NCBI RefSeq assembly: GCF_003065485.1
Contig: NZ_CP026951.1
Coordinates: 1,674,001 to 1,738,000 of the forward strand
Direction: 5' to 3'
DNA length: 64,000 bases
Source of the DNA: Salinibacterium hongtaonis
GTDB lineage: Bacteria; Actinomycetota; Actinomycetes; Actinomycetales; Microbacteriaceae
Shown here one piece after another: positions 8,031-18,215 of this stretch (position 1 is its first letter; the number at the start of each line of letters is the position of its first letter). Position numbers and translations under genes: made by a program. Below the pieces are notes generated by a model. That model saw only the letters and a list, made by a program, of their open reading frames with translations, was not told where the DNA came from and did not search any database.

Positions 8031-10580
8031 ATGCCCGGAGACAATCTCACCCGCCTAGAAGCACAGGAGCGCAGTGCGCTTGTCTCTGTAGAAAGCTACG
8101 ACGTCACACTTGATGTGACCACGGGCGACGAGACCTTTCTCAGCACCACCGTCGTAACGTTCGCGGCTACCGCCGGTGCCTCGACGTTCATTGACGCGAT
8201 CACCCGCACGGTGCGCTCGATCACCCTCAACGGTGCCGAGATGGCGACATCGGCCGCGGATGGCTTGCGCATCCAGCTCGACTCCCTCGACTCGCACAAT
8301 GTGCTCACCGTCGTCGCCGAGATGGAATACACGAACACGGGCGAGGGGCTTCACCGCTTTGTTGACCCCGTCGACGGCGAGGTCTACCTGTACTCGCAGT
8401 TCGAGGTGCCCGACAGCCGACGCGTATTCGCGGTCTTCGAGCAGCCGGATCTGAAGGCCGAGTTCTCGTTCACGGTCATTGCGCCCTCGCGCTGGCAGGT
8501 TGTGAGCAACTCGCCCACGCCTGAGCCCGAGATCAGTGGTGAGGTGGGCACGTGGCGTTTCTCCCCCACCCCCCGAATCTCCTCGTACATCACGGCGATT
8601 GTGGCCGGGCCCTACGACGTGGTTCGCAGCGAGTTGACCAACCGCAGCGGTCGGGTGGTTCCCCTGGGTGTTTTCTGCCGCCGCTCGCTGAGCGAGTACC
8701 TCGACGCCGACTACATCTTCGACATCACTCGCAAGGGCTTCGAGTACTACGAGGAGAAGTTCGACTACGACTACCCGTTCGAGAAGTATGACCAGCTCTT
8801 TGTTCCCGAGTTCAACGCTGGGGCCATGGAGAATGCCGGATGCGTGACGTTCACTGAGACGTATGTGTTCCGCGGCAAGGTCACCGACGCCATCAAGGAG
8901 CGTCGCGTCGTCACGATCCTTCATGAGCTCGCCCATATGTGGTTCGGCGACCTCGTCACGATGAAGTGGTGGAACGACCTCTGGCTCAATGAGTCGTTCG
9001 CCGAATGGGCCTCCACTATCTCGACCGCAGAGGCCACCGAGTGGACCGAGGCATGGACGACCTTCCAGGCAATGGAGAAGAGCTGGGCGTACCGCCAGGA
9101 CCAGCTTCCGTCGACCCATCCCGTGGTTGCGACGATTAACGACCTCGAAGATGTGCAGGTCAACTTCGACGGCATCACCTACGCCAAGGGCGGCTCGGTT
9201 CTCAAGCAGCTCGTCGCGTGGGTTGGCCGCGATGCATTCTTCTCGGGTGTTGCCGCGTACTTCAAGAAGCATGCGTACGGCAACACCGAGCTGAGCGACC
9301 TGCTCACGGAGCTTGAGACGACGAGCGGCCGCGACCTGTCGAGCTGGTCGAAGCTGTGGCTGGAGACCGCCGGAGTCAACACTCTGCGCCCCGAAATCGA
9401 GACGAGCGGGGATGGCCGCATCACGTCGTTCACCGTCGTACAGACGGCAACGAAGGACTACCCGACCATTCGACCCCACCGCTTGGCGATCGGGTTCTAT
9501 GAACTCGCGAGCAACGCGGCCGATGCCAAGCTGACGCGCGTGCACAGGGTCGAGATCGATGTCGATGGTGAGCGCACCGAGGTTCCCGAGCTCGTTGGTC
9601 TGCAGCGCCCCGCGCTCGCATTGATCAACGACGACGACCTGGCCTACGCCAAGATCCGTCTCGACGAGCACTCCCTTGAGACGGCGATCGCACACCTCAG
9701 CAGCATCGGCGACCCGCTCGCCCGGGCCCTCGTTTGGGGCTCCGCGTGGGATTCCACGCGGGATGCCGAGACCAAAGCCAGTGACTACGTGCGCCTCGTT
9801 CTGGGCAACATCGCGACGGAGACCGAGAGCACGACCATCCGTACGACTCTGTCGCAGCTCCTCACGGTGGCTCGCAGCTATGTCGACCCCGCCACGCGCG
9901 CTCAGACGATCGAGACGGTCGGAACCGAGCTGTGGAACCTTGCCAAGGCCGCAGAATCGGGCTCGGATGCTCAGTTCCAGTTCGTGAAGTTCTTTGCTGC
10001 TATTCCCTCGACGGACGAGCACGCGGCGACTCTGTGCAGCCTGCTGTCGGGCGAGATCGCACTGGACGGGCTGGAGATCGACACCGACCTGGCATGGGAG
10101 CTACTCGAGGGCCTTGTGCTTCTCGGTGCTGCCGGCGAAGACGAGATCGCCGAGGCGCTTGCCAAGGACAACACGGCGACCGGTCAGCAGGCCGCGGCCC
10201 GCGCCAGGGCAACGATCCCCACGGCAGAGGCAAAGCTCGCGGCGTTCTCCTCGCTGCTCGACGACGACACCGTCTCGAACCTCATCGTTCGCCACACGGC
10301 GATGGGCCTGCAGCACGTCAACGACCCCGCGCTGCTTGAGCCGCTGGTGGGCCGTTACTTCGAGAGCCTCACGGATCTCTGGAACACGCGCAGCTACGGC
10401 ATTGCCTCCTCACTGATCGTTGGTCTCTACCCCGCTCCTTTGGCCTCACATGAGCTCGTGATCGCGACGAGGGCGTGGCTCGCCGCCAATCAGCAGATCC
10501 CAGCGCTGCGACGCCTGGTGATCGAGAACCTCGACGGTGTTGAGCGAGCTCTCCGCGTTCAGGAGCGCGACGCACAGTAA
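8031..10580 (+). CDS. pepN: Aminopeptidase N (M1 family)
   Basis: 849 residues, the usual size for actinobacterial PepN. This zinc metallopeptidase removes N-terminal amino acids from peptides in the cytoplasm. The exopeptidase recognition motif GAMEN is at about residues 264-268, the zinc site HELAH at 298-302, and the third zinc ligand is in the downstream NESFAEW motif. The C-terminal third is the helical ERAP1-like domain. The start ATG is preceded by GAGGAG. A strong stem-loop follows the gene. A long open frame antisense to this gene is a codon-bias artefact. Confidence 0.97.
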   Translation: MPGDNLTRLEAQERSALVSVESYDVTLDVTTGDETFLSTTVVTFAATAGASTFIDAITRTVRSITLNGAEMATSAADGLRIQLDSLDSHNVLTVVAEMEYTNTGEGLHRFVDPVDGEVYLYSQFEVPDSRRVFAVFEQPDLKAEFSFTVIAPSRWQVVSNSPTPEPEISGEVGTWRFSPTPRISSYITAIVAGPYDVVRSELTNRSGRVVPLGVFCRRSLSEYLDADYIFDITRKGFEYYEEKFDYDYPFEKYDQLFVPEFNAGAMENAGCVTFTETYVFRGKVTDAIKERRVVTILHELAHMWFGDLVTMKWWNDLWLNESFAEWASTISTAEATEWTEAWTTFQAMEKSWAYRQDQLPSTHPVVATINDLEDVQVNFDGITYAKGGSVLKQLVAWVGRDAFFSGVAAYFKKHAYGNTELSDLLTELETTSGRDLSSWSKLWLETAGVNTLRPEIETSGDGRITSFTVVQTATKDYPTIRPHRLAIGFYELASNAADAKLTRVHRVEIDVDGERTEVPELVGLQRPALALINDDDLAYAKIRLDEHSLETAIAHLSSIGDPLARALVWGSAWDSTRDAETKASDYVRLVLGNIATETESTTIRTTLSQLLTVARSYVDPATRAQTIETVGTELWNLAKAAESGSDAQFQFVKFFAAIPSTDEHAATLCSLLSGEIALDGLEIDTDLAWELLEGLVLLGAAGEDEIAEALAKDNTATGQQAAARARATIPTAEAKLAAFSSLLDDDTVSNLIVRHTAMGLQHVNDPALLEPLVGRYFESLTDLWNTRSYGIASSLIVGLYPAPLASHELVIATRAWLAANQQIPALRRLVIENLDGVERALRVQERDAQ

Positions 10581-10610
10581 GGCCACAAGCACTGAGCGAC
10601 GTTCGGGTGA

Positions 10611-10650
10611 CGGGTCAGGACCAGCGGCATTGCCTGCTGGCCCTGGCCCG
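10611..10650 (+). terminator. Rho-independent-like terminator after pepN
   Basis: Arms at 10611-10627 and about 10634-10650 form a roughly 17-bp stem with one mismatch and a few G-U pairs around a short loop, followed by TTTTCGTCGTT. It separates pepN from the MscS gene. Confidence 0.7.
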
Positions 10651-10703
10651 TTTTCGTCGTTCAGTCAGCCGTGTCTCTGACAGCTGCTCCTAGACTGGTG
10701 CGG

Positions 10704-11756
10704 ATGGAAGAGACACCTACACCTTTCGACTGGAACGCCTTCTGGGCCGGCGTCGGTTCTTTTATCGAGTTCTGGCAGGTGCCCCTCAAAGTGCTTCTGC
10801 TGACCGGAATTGCGGTCGCCGCGACCTGGGTTCTGCGCTTGGCCATTCGTCGCATCGTCAACCGCGTCGTGACGGGTGTCAAGAAGAAGGAGAACATCGA
10901 CGACACCCAGGCGCTCTTCTCGTCGCCGCTTGCGGCGGTGCGCGTGGTGCAGCGAACCAGAGCCCTCGGCACGGTCCTCAACAGCGCGGTGACCGTGACA
11001 ATTGTCATCATCACTCTGCTGTTGCTCGTAGATGTCGTGTTTCCCAACGCGACGGCTGCCTTTGGCCTTCTGAGTGCGGCGGTGGGTGCTGGCCTCGGTT
11101 TCGGTGCCCAAAACATCGTCAAGGATGTGCTCAACGGCATCTTCATGGTTGCCGAGGACCAGCTCGGCGTCGGCGATGTCGTTGACCTCGGCCCGGCAAC
11201 GGGAGTCGTTGAGGTCGTCGGCATTCGGGTGACTCAGGTGCGGGACGTGAACGGCACCCTCTGGTTCGTGCGCAACGGCGAGATTCTGCGCGTCGGCAAC
11301 ACGTCCCAGGGCTGGGCCCGGGCGATCATCGACCTCGCTGTTCCGTATGACGCCGATGTCGACCTCGTGCAACAGCGCATCCTGGGGACCGCAGTCGACA
11401 TGTACCAGAACTCGAAGTGGCGCAGCCGCATGCTTGATCGCCCCGAAATCTGGGGAATCGAGTCGATTTCGGCCGAAGCGGTTGTGGTTCGCCTTGTCGT
11501 CAAGACTCGCGCGGCGAGCAAAGACGATGTCGCCCGAGAGCTGCGCGCCAGACTCAAGCGCACCCTCGACGAGATGGGAGTGCGCCTCCCCGCCCTCAAC
11601 AGCGTTGTGCTGCAGGGGTTCGAGGGTGCCACGAGCGTGGGAGGCGCCCGTCCGCCCAAGACTCGCCCCATCAAGCTCGACGAGGTCAAGGAAGCCACCG
11701 CGGCAGCCCAAGCTCGCAAGACTCCACCCTCACGAACTAAGGGAACCGAGAAGTGA
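10704..11756 (+). CDS. Small-conductance mechanosensitive channel (MscS family)
   Basis: About 350 residues from ATG 10704; a GTG at 10671 in frame is an alternative start, and neither has a convincing ribosome-binding site. Three membrane segments occur in the first 130 residues, followed by the pore-lining helix rich in Gly and Ala (AAVGAGLGFGAQNIVKD) that defines MscS, then the beta domain (GVVEVVGIRVTQVRD) and a C-terminal alpha/beta domain with a charged tail. It opens under membrane tension to release solutes after osmotic downshock. Its stop overlaps the globin start by 4 bases, so the two are translationally coupled. Confidence 0.93.
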   Translation: MEETPTPFDWNAFWAGVGSFIEFWQVPLKVLLLTGIAVAATWVLRLAIRRIVNRVVTGVKKKENIDDTQALFSSPLAAVRVVQRTRALGTVLNSAVTVTIVIITLLLLVDVVFPNATAAFGLLSAAVGAGLGFGAQNIVKDVLNGIFMVAEDQLGVGDVVDLGPATGVVEVVGIRVTQVRDVNGTLWFVRNGEILRVGNTSQGWARAIIDLAVPYDADVDLVQQRILGTAVDMYQNSKWRSRMLDRPEIWGIESISAEAVVVRLVVKTRAASKDDVARELRARLKRTLDEMGVRLPALNSVVLQGFEGATSVGGARPPKTRPIKLDEVKEATAAAQARKTPPSRTKGTEK

Positions 11757-12208
11757 CAATGCCACCAGCAGCAGGCGACCCCGTGCGCAGCCCCATCACG
11801 CTCCGCACCACCGAATTCGGCGCGGCCGCAGCCCCCAGCTTTTATGACCGGGTAGGCGGACGAGCCACGTTTGAGAAGCTCGTTCGCGCCTTCTACGCCG
11901 GAGTTCGCGACGACGACGTTCTGTGGCCCATGTATCCAGAGCACGACCTCGAAGGCGCTATCCAACGCCTCACGGGTTTTCTTGAGCAGTACTGGGGTGG
12001 GCCAGGAACCTACAGCGAAGAACGCGGTCACCCGCGGCTGCGGATGCGGCACAACCCCTACAAGGTCAACCCCGATGCTCGGGACCGCTGGCTCAAGCAC
12101 ATGCGGGCGGCGCAAGACACCCTAAACCTGAGCGAACTCGACGATGCGACCCTGTGGGATTACTTCGAGCGCGCGGCGACGGCGATGCTCAACACCTTCG
12201 AGGAGTAG
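11753..12208 (+). CDS. Truncated hemoglobin, group II (GlbO-like)
   Basis: 151 residues from GTG 11753 (GTGA overlap with the channel stop); an ATG six bases later is equally possible. Group II features visible are FYDRVGG, a tyrosine at the B10 region (FYAGV), GGPGTYSEERGHPRLRMRH with the proximal histidine region, and the G8 tryptophan in RWLKHM. Such globins bind oxygen or peroxide with haem and support redox chemistry in actinobacteria. The N-terminal 20 residues are an extension beyond the globin core. Cotranscription with a mechanosensitive channel is seen here; a functional link is not established. Confidence 0.95.
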   Translation: MTMPPAAGDPVRSPITLRTTEFGAAAAPSFYDRVGGRATFEKLVRAFYAGVRDDDVLWPMYPEHDLEGAIQRLTGFLEQYWGGPGTYSEERGHPRLRMRHNPYKVNPDARDRWLKHMRAAQDTLNLSELDDATLWDYFERAATAMLNTFEE

Positions 12209-12217
12209 CGCCGGCCG

Positions 12218-13135
12218 CTACTGCGGTGCGTCGGGCTCACCCTGCGCCTCGGCCTCTGCAGCTCTCGAAGCCTCTGCCTCGGCGTAGGCCTCCGCGAGGC
12301 CTGTAGCCAGAGGGGTTGTCGGCCGACCGAGAATAGTGCTCAACGTGGGGTTCGCATCGGCGAGCGCACCGTCACGGGTGTTGGTATCGAGGGTGACCAC
12401 GAATGCCGCCGTGCCCATATCGAGGCCCGCCTTGCTAAGAATCTTGCGGTGCTCCTTGTACGAGACACGCTTATAGGTAACCTTCCTGCCGACGATCTCC
12501 GAGACGACCTCCGCGAGCTCGTCGTACCCCCACGCAGTGTCCCCGGCAAACTCGTAGGTTTGACCCTCGTGCCCTTCTGCGACGAGAACCCGCGCAGCAC
12601 CTTCTGCATAGTCGCGGCGACTCGCACTCGCGATGCGACCGTCGCCCAGGCTTGCAATGATGAGGCCCGTGTATTTGGCCTGTTCTGCAACCTGGACGTA
12701 GCTCTCGGTGTACCAGTTGTTTCGCAGCATGGCATAAGGGATGTCGGATGCTCGCACCATGGCCTCCGTCGCTTTGTGCTCGGGAGCAAGGGCGAGGGTT
12801 GAGGTGTCGGCATGCGGTGCGCTGGTATAGGCGATAAAGCCAACGCCGGCATGCTGGGCCGCGTCAATCACGTTCTTGTGCTGCTTTACGCGACGACCCA
12901 CCTCGCTGCCCGAGATCAAGAGCAGCCGGTCGACTCCGGTGAGAGCCTCATCGAGCGCTCCGCGATCCGAGTAGTCGGCTGAGCGGGCAACAACTCCCTT
13001 CGCCACAAAATCCGAAACCTTGGCTGTGTCGCGTCCGATGGCGACGATATCGCCGGGTGCTACCCCGAGGTCGAGAAGCGAGTCGAGGACGAGTCGACCG
13101 AGGTGGCCGGTTGCTCCGGCGACAGCGAAAACCAT
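12218..13135 (-). CDS. NmrA-family NAD(P)-dependent reductase (QorB-like)
   Basis: 305 residues. The Rossmann motif GATGHLG occupies residues 8-14, followed by the atypical short-chain dehydrogenase fold of the NmrA group; the LISGSEVGRR and YTSAPHADTS segments are characteristic of the QorB/azoreductase-like branch that reduces quinones. The C-terminal 25 residues are Glu/Ala-rich and likely disordered. It is convergent with the globin gene (9-base gap) and divergent from the next gene. Exact substrate unknown. Confidence 0.9.
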   Translation of the reverse strand: MVFAVAGATGHLGRLVLDSLLDLGVAPGDIVAIGRDTAKVSDFVAKGVVARSADYSDRGALDEALTGVDRLLLISGSEVGRRVKQHKNVIDAAQHAGVGFIAYTSAPHADTSTLALAPEHKATEAMVRASDIPYAMLRNNWYTESYVQVAEQAKYTGLIIASLGDGRIASASRRDYAEGAARVLVAEGHEGQTYEFAGDTAWGYDELAEVVSEIVGRKVTYKRVSYKEHRKILSKAGLDMGTAAFVVTLDTNTRDGALADANPTLSTILGRPTTPLATGLAEAYAEAEASRAAEAEAQGEPDAPQ

Positions 13136-13216
13136 ATTCGGATTGTCCTTTCGGCTAAGCGATCTTCTTCAAGGGTAGTGTCAGGAGAGGACAGCCTCTC
13201 AGCGAAGGAATCTCCT

Positions 13217-14137
13217 ATGAGCACCCCGCCGCTCTCCCCCGCAAGCTCCCCCGAGGCAGACGCACCGCAGCCGGCTACGCCCGACTCCGGGGCCTCCACC
13301 GTCACGGTCGGCGGTATCGCCGTTGCCGCCCTCGTTATGGGTATTCTCGCGTTTCTCGCGGGCTGGATTCCCATCGTTGGGGCACTGTTTGGCATCACGG
13401 GCCTCATTCTCGGCATCATTGCTCTCGTTCGTCGAAAGGGCCGGGGCATGGGAATCACCGCGGTGATCCTGTCGACCCTGGCGATAATCGCGAGCGTGAT
13501 CACGACGGTTCTGGCGATCACCCTCCTGCCGCTGATGCTCGTGAGTTTCGCCAACATCTCTGACGACGTGACCGACGGGATCGCGGATCAGGTGGTGCCC
13601 CCGCAAATTGTCGAGACTCCGTGTTACGGCTTCGACGCCCCCTCCGGCTACATCAACAGCCAGTCGGCGGCAGATCAAGAGGCCTGCTGGACAACCCTTG
13701 AGCTGCGGGGCGAGCTCAACGAGAACGGCGAGTTCATCAACACCGGCGAGGGCGACATCTTCGGTTCCATCTATGTCGAACCTGTCGACAGTGAGATTGT
13801 GGCATCGTGGGGAGTCGGCCTCGGTGGCGACAGCGACGACCTCGACGCCGCTGTCACATACCTTGCCGACGCCTACTTTTCGCAGCTCGGCACCGTCACA
13901 ACGCTCAACGAGCCCATGACCATTGATGGGGCAGCCGCTAACATCACGCGTCTCGACAATGGCGCGGGGCCCGACACCACCAACGTGGTGATCGCCACCT
14001 TCTCGCCCTCCACCTACGCGCTCGAGAGCGAATCAGAAACGAGCGAATCCAAGTTTTGGGTGATCACCGTAGCCACCATGGACGACGACGGCGACGACAT
14101 TCTCGAACGCATGATCGACACCTGGCAGTGGCGCTAA
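13217..14137 (+). CDS. DUF4190-like membrane protein with extracytoplasmic domain
   Basis: About 306 residues from ATG 13217, with AAGGA placed correctly upstream. A Pro/Ala/Ser-rich cytosolic stretch of about 30 residues is followed by two close membrane helices (GGIAVAALVMGILAFLAGW and the second ending before ISDDVTD) with the Gly-rich turn LFGITGLILG typical of DUF4190. The rest is an acidic domain outside the membrane containing cysteines (PCYGFD, EACW) that could form a disulfide. I see no catalytic motif. Function unknown; possibly envelope-associated. Confidence 0.85.
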   Translation: MSTPPLSPASSPEADAPQPATPDSGASTVTVGGIAVAALVMGILAFLAGWIPIVGALFGITGLILGIIALVRRKGRGMGITAVILSTLAIIASVITTVLAITLLPLMLVSFANISDDVTDGIADQVVPPQIVETPCYGFDAPSGYINSQSAADQEACWTTLELRGELNENGEFINTGEGDIFGSIYVEPVDSEIVASWGVGLGGDSDDLDAAVTYLADAYFSQLGTVTTLNEPMTIDGAAANITRLDNGAGPDTTNVVIATFSPSTYALESESETSESKFWVITVATMDDDGDDILERMIDTWQWR

Positions 14138-14178
14138 TATCCCTCCGCGTCACGCGTCACGCTGGGCGCGGCGAAGCG

Positions 14179-14994
14179 CTAAGCCGATGCGCGGCGCAGA
14201 AGCGCCTCTGCGTGGCGGATGACGGGTTCGTCGATCATCGTGCCATCCAAGGTGAAAGCGCCCTTGTTCGCGAGCGAGCCCTCCACAACACGGCGAGCCC
14301 AGTCGGCCTGGGCAGCATCCGGTCGGTAAGCGGAGCGGATGGTTTCGACCTGGGCCGGATGGATGCACGCTGTCGCCGAGAAACCGCTCTGGGCGGCATC
14401 CTCAGCCTCGGCCTGCAGTATGCCGAGGCTCGTGAAGTCCACGTTGATCGCGTCGATCGCCGCCTTGCCGTGAGCCCGGGCGGCGAGCAGGATGCTGGAC
14501 CGCGCGTGGTCGATGACGTTGCGATAGCGGCCGTCGTGCCCACGACTGCTGGTTCCACCCAGCGACACCGTGAGGTCTTCCGCCCCCCAGAACAGGCCGA
14601 CGACCTGGGGCAAAGCCGCAATGTAAGAGGCGTTTAACACTCCCTCGGCCGACTCTATGAGGGCGACTACGCGGTAGGCGGCCAGGTCAGCGAGCTCCTC
14701 GGGGCTCGTAACCTTGGGCACCATAGCCGTGCTGTATCCACTGCGGGCAAGCGTCTCGAGGTCGGCTTCGAACTCGGGGCTGCGCGTGCCGTTGAGTCTA
14801 AGAATTGTGCGCTCGGGGTCGAGCGACGAAGCGATGACCGCCTCGCGGGCCGCCGCCTTGTTTTCGGCACCGACGGCATCCTCTAAGTCGAGGATGACCG
14901 CATCGGCTCGATCGGCGGCTTTGGCGAAGCGCTCCGGCCGGTCTGCTGGGCAGAAAAGGATGGCGGGACCCATGGTGAACGTCATGTCATGCAC
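14179..14994 (-). CDS. CitE-like HpcH/HpaI family CoA-ester lyase
   Basis: 271 residues. The protein has the TIM-barrel CitE layout: ILFCPADRPER at the N-terminus, the metal-binding LDLEDAV motif near residue 35, and the loop LFWGAEDLTVSLGG. In M. tuberculosis the CitE-like Rv2498c, next to bkdABC and the accA1/accD1 genes, acts on (R)-3-hydroxy-3-methylglutaryl-CoA and related acyl-CoAs in leucine and itaconate breakdown; the same neighbourhood here makes that role likely, though it is inferred. It lies 66 bases downstream of the acyl-CoA dehydrogenase, same strand. Confidence 0.9.
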   Translation of the reverse strand: MHDMTFTMGPAILFCPADRPERFAKAADRADAVILDLEDAVGAENKAAAREAVIASSLDPERTILRLNGTRSPEFEADLETLARSGYSTAMVPKVTSPEELADLAAYRVVALIESAEGVLNASYIAALPQVVGLFWGAEDLTVSLGGTSSRGHDGRYRNVIDHARSSILLAARAHGKAAIDAINVDFTSLGILQAEAEDAAQSGFSATACIHPAQVETIRSAYRPDAAQADWARRVVEGSLANKGAFTLDGTMIDEPVIRHAEALLRRASA

Positions 14995-15060
14995 CCGTCC
15001 AGAGTATTGCGAACGGCGGGCGCCGACGACCCCGGAGTTCGATCCAAGGCGGGGAGCGAG

Positions 15061-16239
15061 CTATCCAAGGCCAAGAGAGCGGGCGATGATCATGAGTTGC
15101 ACCTCATTGGTGCCTTCGCCGATCTCAAGAATCTTGGAATCCCTGTAGTGCCGCCCCACAACGCTCTCGTTCATGAACCCGTATCCCCCAAAAATCTGAG
15201 TTGCATCCCTCGCATTGAGCATGGCCGCGTCGCTCGCCACCAGCTTGGCGATGGCCGCCTGCTCGGCGAAGGGCACACCGGCATCGCGTCTCCGCGCGGC
15301 ATCATGCCACGCCAGGCGCGAGGTATGCACCCGCGACCTCATCCGCGCGATCGTGAAGGCAATGAACTGATGCTCGGCAATGGGCACACCGAAGACAACC
15401 CGCTGCTTGGCGTAGGTCACCGATTCCTCGAGGCAGCCTTCTGCTGCCCCTGTCGCCAGGGCCGCAACCGCAATGCGACCCTCGTCGAGCGTGCTGAGAA
15501 AGTTCGTGAAGCCCTTGCCTCGCTGGCCCAAAAGGTTCGCGGCGGGAACCCGCACGTTGTCGAAGGTGAGCGGGTGGGTGTCGGATGCCCGCCAGCCGAC
15601 CTTGTCATAGGCGGGCTCGACCGTGAAACCCGGGGTTCCGGAGGGCACGATGATCGTGGAGATCTCGGCGCGGGGTTTGCCAGAGGCATCCGTCACTCTC
15701 GCGGTCACTGCCGAAACGGCGACGAAGCTCGTGATGTCGGTGCCAGAGTTGGTAATGAACTGCTTGGTGCCGTTTATGACCCACTCATCGCCGTCGAGCA
15801 CCGCGGTGGTGCGGGTTGCGCCGGCGTCGGAGCCCGCCTCGGGTTCGGTGAGGCCGAATCCCGCCAGGGCTCGCCCGGAGAGCAAGTCGGGCAACCAGCG
15901 AGCTTTTTGCTCAGCGGTGCCGAAACGAAACAGGGGCATCGCGCCGAGCCCGACCGCCGCCTCCAACGTGATAGCGAGCGACTGATCAACCCTGGCGATC
16001 GCCTCGACAGCCAGACAGAACGTCAGGTAGCTCCCGCCCTGGCCGCCCGCCTCCTCGGGGAAGGGGAGGCCAAAGAGCCCGAGTTCGCCCATCCTGGCGA
16101 CGACATCTAACGGCAAGGCGTGATCGCGGTCGGCCTGATACGAGATGGGGGCGATGACCTCGTCGGTGAAGGTGCGAACGAGGCCCGCGAGCTCATTCTC
16201 CTCGTCACTGAGCCCATATCCGGGGGCGGTGTCGTTCAT
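15061..16239 (-). CDS. Acyl-CoA dehydrogenase (FadE19/isovaleryl-CoA type)
   Basis: 392 residues, three-domain acyl-CoA dehydrogenase. Motifs seen are [14 protein letters not shown] and the FAD-contacting FITNSGTDI in the middle domain, the Arg-rich [13 protein letters not shown] helix, FGGYGFM, and the C-terminal GEGTNEVQ. Given its position between the carboxylase subunits and the CitE-like lyase, it most likely oxidises isovaleryl-CoA or 2-methylbutyryl-CoA to the enoyl-CoA. Its start overlaps the stop of the carboxylase alpha gene by 4 bases (16236-16239), so it belongs to the same operon. Confidence 0.95.
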   Translation of the reverse strand: MNDTAPGYGLSDEENELAGLVRTFTDEVIAPISYQADRDHALPLDVVARMGELGLFGLPFPEEAGGQGGSYLTFCLAVEAIARVDQSLAITLEAAVGLGAMPLFRFGTAEQKARWLPDLLSGRALAGFGLTEPEAGSDAGATRTTAVLDGDEWVINGTKQFITNSGTDITSFVAVSAVTARVTDASGKPRAEISTIIVPSGTPGFTVEPAYDKVGWRASDTHPLTFDNVRVPAANLLGQRGKGFTNFLSTLDEGRIAVAALATGAAEGCLEESVTYAKQRVVFGVPIAEHQFIAFTIARMRSRVHTSRLAWHDAARRRDAGVPFAEQAAIAKLVASDAAMLNARDATQIFGGYGFMNESVVGRHYRDSKILEIGEGTNEVQLMIIARSLGLG

Positions 16240-18215
16240 GGCTGAACCTCTCTCAAGGGGGTCGGTTGGGCGGCGGATGAGCTGTCGGCGGCGATTGTGG
16301 CCACGCGATGGTCGGCCCGCACGAGGTCTCCCACGCGCACATCGATCGTGACGATGCCCTCGCTCGTAGCCAGCACGGTGTGCTCCATCTTCATTGCCTC
16401 GATCGTCACCAGCGCCTGCCGTGCGGTGACCCGGTCGCCCGAGGCGACGGAGACATCGACAACCGTGCCAGCGAGCGGGGCACGAACCTCGGGCGAGACG
16501 GCACCCTCCTGGCGTTCGAGAGCGGCGAGCTCACGCTCAAGTGACTCCTCACGAGACACTCGTCGCAGGGCTACGGATGCTCCGCCATGACCGATCCAGA
16601 CCGTGTCACCGTCGAGCGCGACATCCCTCGGCGGGAGCACCGATACGGGTTGCGGCACCGCGACAGAGCGCCACTCGTCGCCATCGTCGATAGTGACGAC
16701 CGCAGGCCGGTGCTCACCCAACCGCCATCCGTCGCGGCGTCGCCACGGCTCCGCACCATCGACGCGACCACAGAACAGCGATGCAGCGGTATCGAGCGCC
16801 ACAGCATCCGGCACTCCGAACTCGTGCCGAGGCAGAAACCGCGCGATGAGGTCGGTGTCGAGGCTGCCCGACCGCACATCGGGGTCGGCCAGAAGAACTC
16901 GAAGAAGCTCGACATTGTGGTGCACGCCCAGAACGAGCGTTTCGGCAAGAGCACGGTCGAGCCGGTAGAGCGCCTGGGCGCGGTCATCACCCCGTGCAAT
17001 GACCTTGGCCAGCAGAGGGTCATAATCTGCAGTGATGCTGCGCCCGAGAGCAAGCCCGCTGTCGACGCGGACACCCTCTCCCGCTGGCTCGTGCAACGCC
17101 ACGACAACCCCGGTCGACGGGAGAAAGCCCTGCCGAGGGTCTTCTGCATAGATGCGGGCCTCGACGGCAGACCCGCTGAGGGTCACATCCTCCTGTGAGA
17201 AGCCAAGCGGCTCGCCCGCGGCGATGCGCAGCTGCTGTTCGACAAGATCTACCCGCTCGCCCCTCACCCGCGCGACCTCCTCGGTAACGGGATGCTCCAC
17301 CTGCAGCCGCGCATTCATCTCCATAAAGAAGAACTCGTCCGGCGATTCGGCAGAAACGAGAAACTCAACGGTTCCAGCGCCCACGTACCCGCTACCTCTG
17401 GCAACCTCGCACGCCGCAGCGCCCATCCGTTCGCGAAGATGCGCGCCCTGCGGCGACTGCAGAAGCGGAGACGGAGCCTCCTCGATTACCTTCTGGTGGC
17501 GGCGTTGCAGAGAGCATTCGCGCTCCCCGAGGTGGACGACTCCCCCGCTCATGTCGGCCAGGATCTGCACCTCGATGTGGCGTGGTGACGTCACGAGGCG
17601 CTCCAACAGCAGAGCGTCGTCACCGAACGCGGCCTTAGCGATGCGGCGGGCTGCGGCCAGTGCGTCGGGCAGGTGCGCCGGATCCTCCACGACCTGCATG
17701 CCCTTGCCTCCACCACCGGCCGACGGCTTAACGAGCAGCGGAAACCCCACAGACCCTGCTGCTTCGATGAGCTCGGCGTCGCCGAGCGCTGGCCGGGACA
17801 CTCCCGGAATCACCGGGACGCCCCGCTCCTGCACATGGATCTTTGCTCTGATCTTGTCGCCCATCAGATCAAGCGCAAAAACAGGGGGGCCAACGAACAC
17901 CACGCCGGCGTCGGAGCACGCCTGCGCCAGCGGCGCGCTCTCCGACACGAAGCCGTACCCGGGGTGCACCGCCTGTGCCCCGGTCGTGCGCACCGCCGCC
18001 ATAATCGCATCGACGGAGAGGTAGCTGTCACGGGCGGGGGCCGGCCCGATTCGCACTGCCACATCGGCGAGCGTCGTATGCGGAGCATCCGCATCAGCAT
18101 CGCTGTACACGGCGATGGAACGGATGCCCAGCCGCCGAAGGGTGCGGATAATGCGCACCGCAATCTCGCCGCGGTTGGCCACAAGAACGCTCTCGAAAGG
18201 GGGCACGGCGGTCAC
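16236..18215 (-). CDS. accA1: Acyl-CoA carboxylase alpha subunit (biotin carboxylase + BCCP)
   Basis: 659 residues. The N-terminal two thirds is an ATP-grasp biotin carboxylase ([21 protein letters not shown] glycine-rich loop, [14 protein letters not shown]), and the C-terminal 75 residues are the biotinyl carrier domain with the biotinylated lysine at about position 609 in EAMKMEH. Together with the beta subunit it carboxylates 3-methylcrotonyl-CoA (leucine path) or a related acyl-CoA. The M. tuberculosis counterparts AccA1/AccD1 are a methylcrotonyl-CoA carboxylase. Its start overlaps the beta-subunit stop by 4 bases. The symbol is by analogy with that locus. Confidence 0.94.
   Translation of the reverse strand: MTAVPPFESVLVANRGEIAVRIIRTLRRLGIRSIAVYSDADADAPHTTLADVAVRIGPAPARDSYLSVDAIMAAVRTTGAQAVHPGYGFVSESAPLAQACSDAGVVFVGPPVFALDLMGDKIRAKIHVQERGVPVIPGVSRPALGDAELIEAAGSVGFPLLVKPSAGGGGKGMQVVEDPAHLPDALAAARRIAKAAFGDDALLLERLVTSPRHIEVQILADMSGGVVHLGERECSLQRRHQKVIEEAPSPLLQSPQGAHLRERMGAAACEVARGSGYVGAGTVEFLVSAESPDEFFFMEMNARLQVEHPVTEEVARVRGERVDLVEQQLRIAAGEPLGFSQEDVTLSGSAVEARIYAEDPRQGFLPSTGVVVALHEPAGEGVRVDSGLALGRSITADYDPLLAKVIARGDDRAQALYRLDRALAETLVLGVHHNVELLRVLLADPDVRSGSLDTDLIARFLPRHEFGVPDAVALDTAASLFCGRVDGAEPWRRRDGWRLGEHRPAVVTIDDGDEWRSVAVPQPVSVLPPRDVALDGDTVWIGHGGASVALRRVSREESLERELAALERQEGAVSPEVRAPLAGTVVDVSVASGDRVTARQALVTIEAMKMEHTVLATSEGIVTIDVRVGDLVRADHRVATIAADSSSAAQPTPLREVQP

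Noticed and set aside
8055-10022. 655-codon open frame on the minus strand inside pepN
   Set aside because: Exactly antisense to a clear aminopeptidase N with all motifs; composition is that of GC-rich antisense reading.
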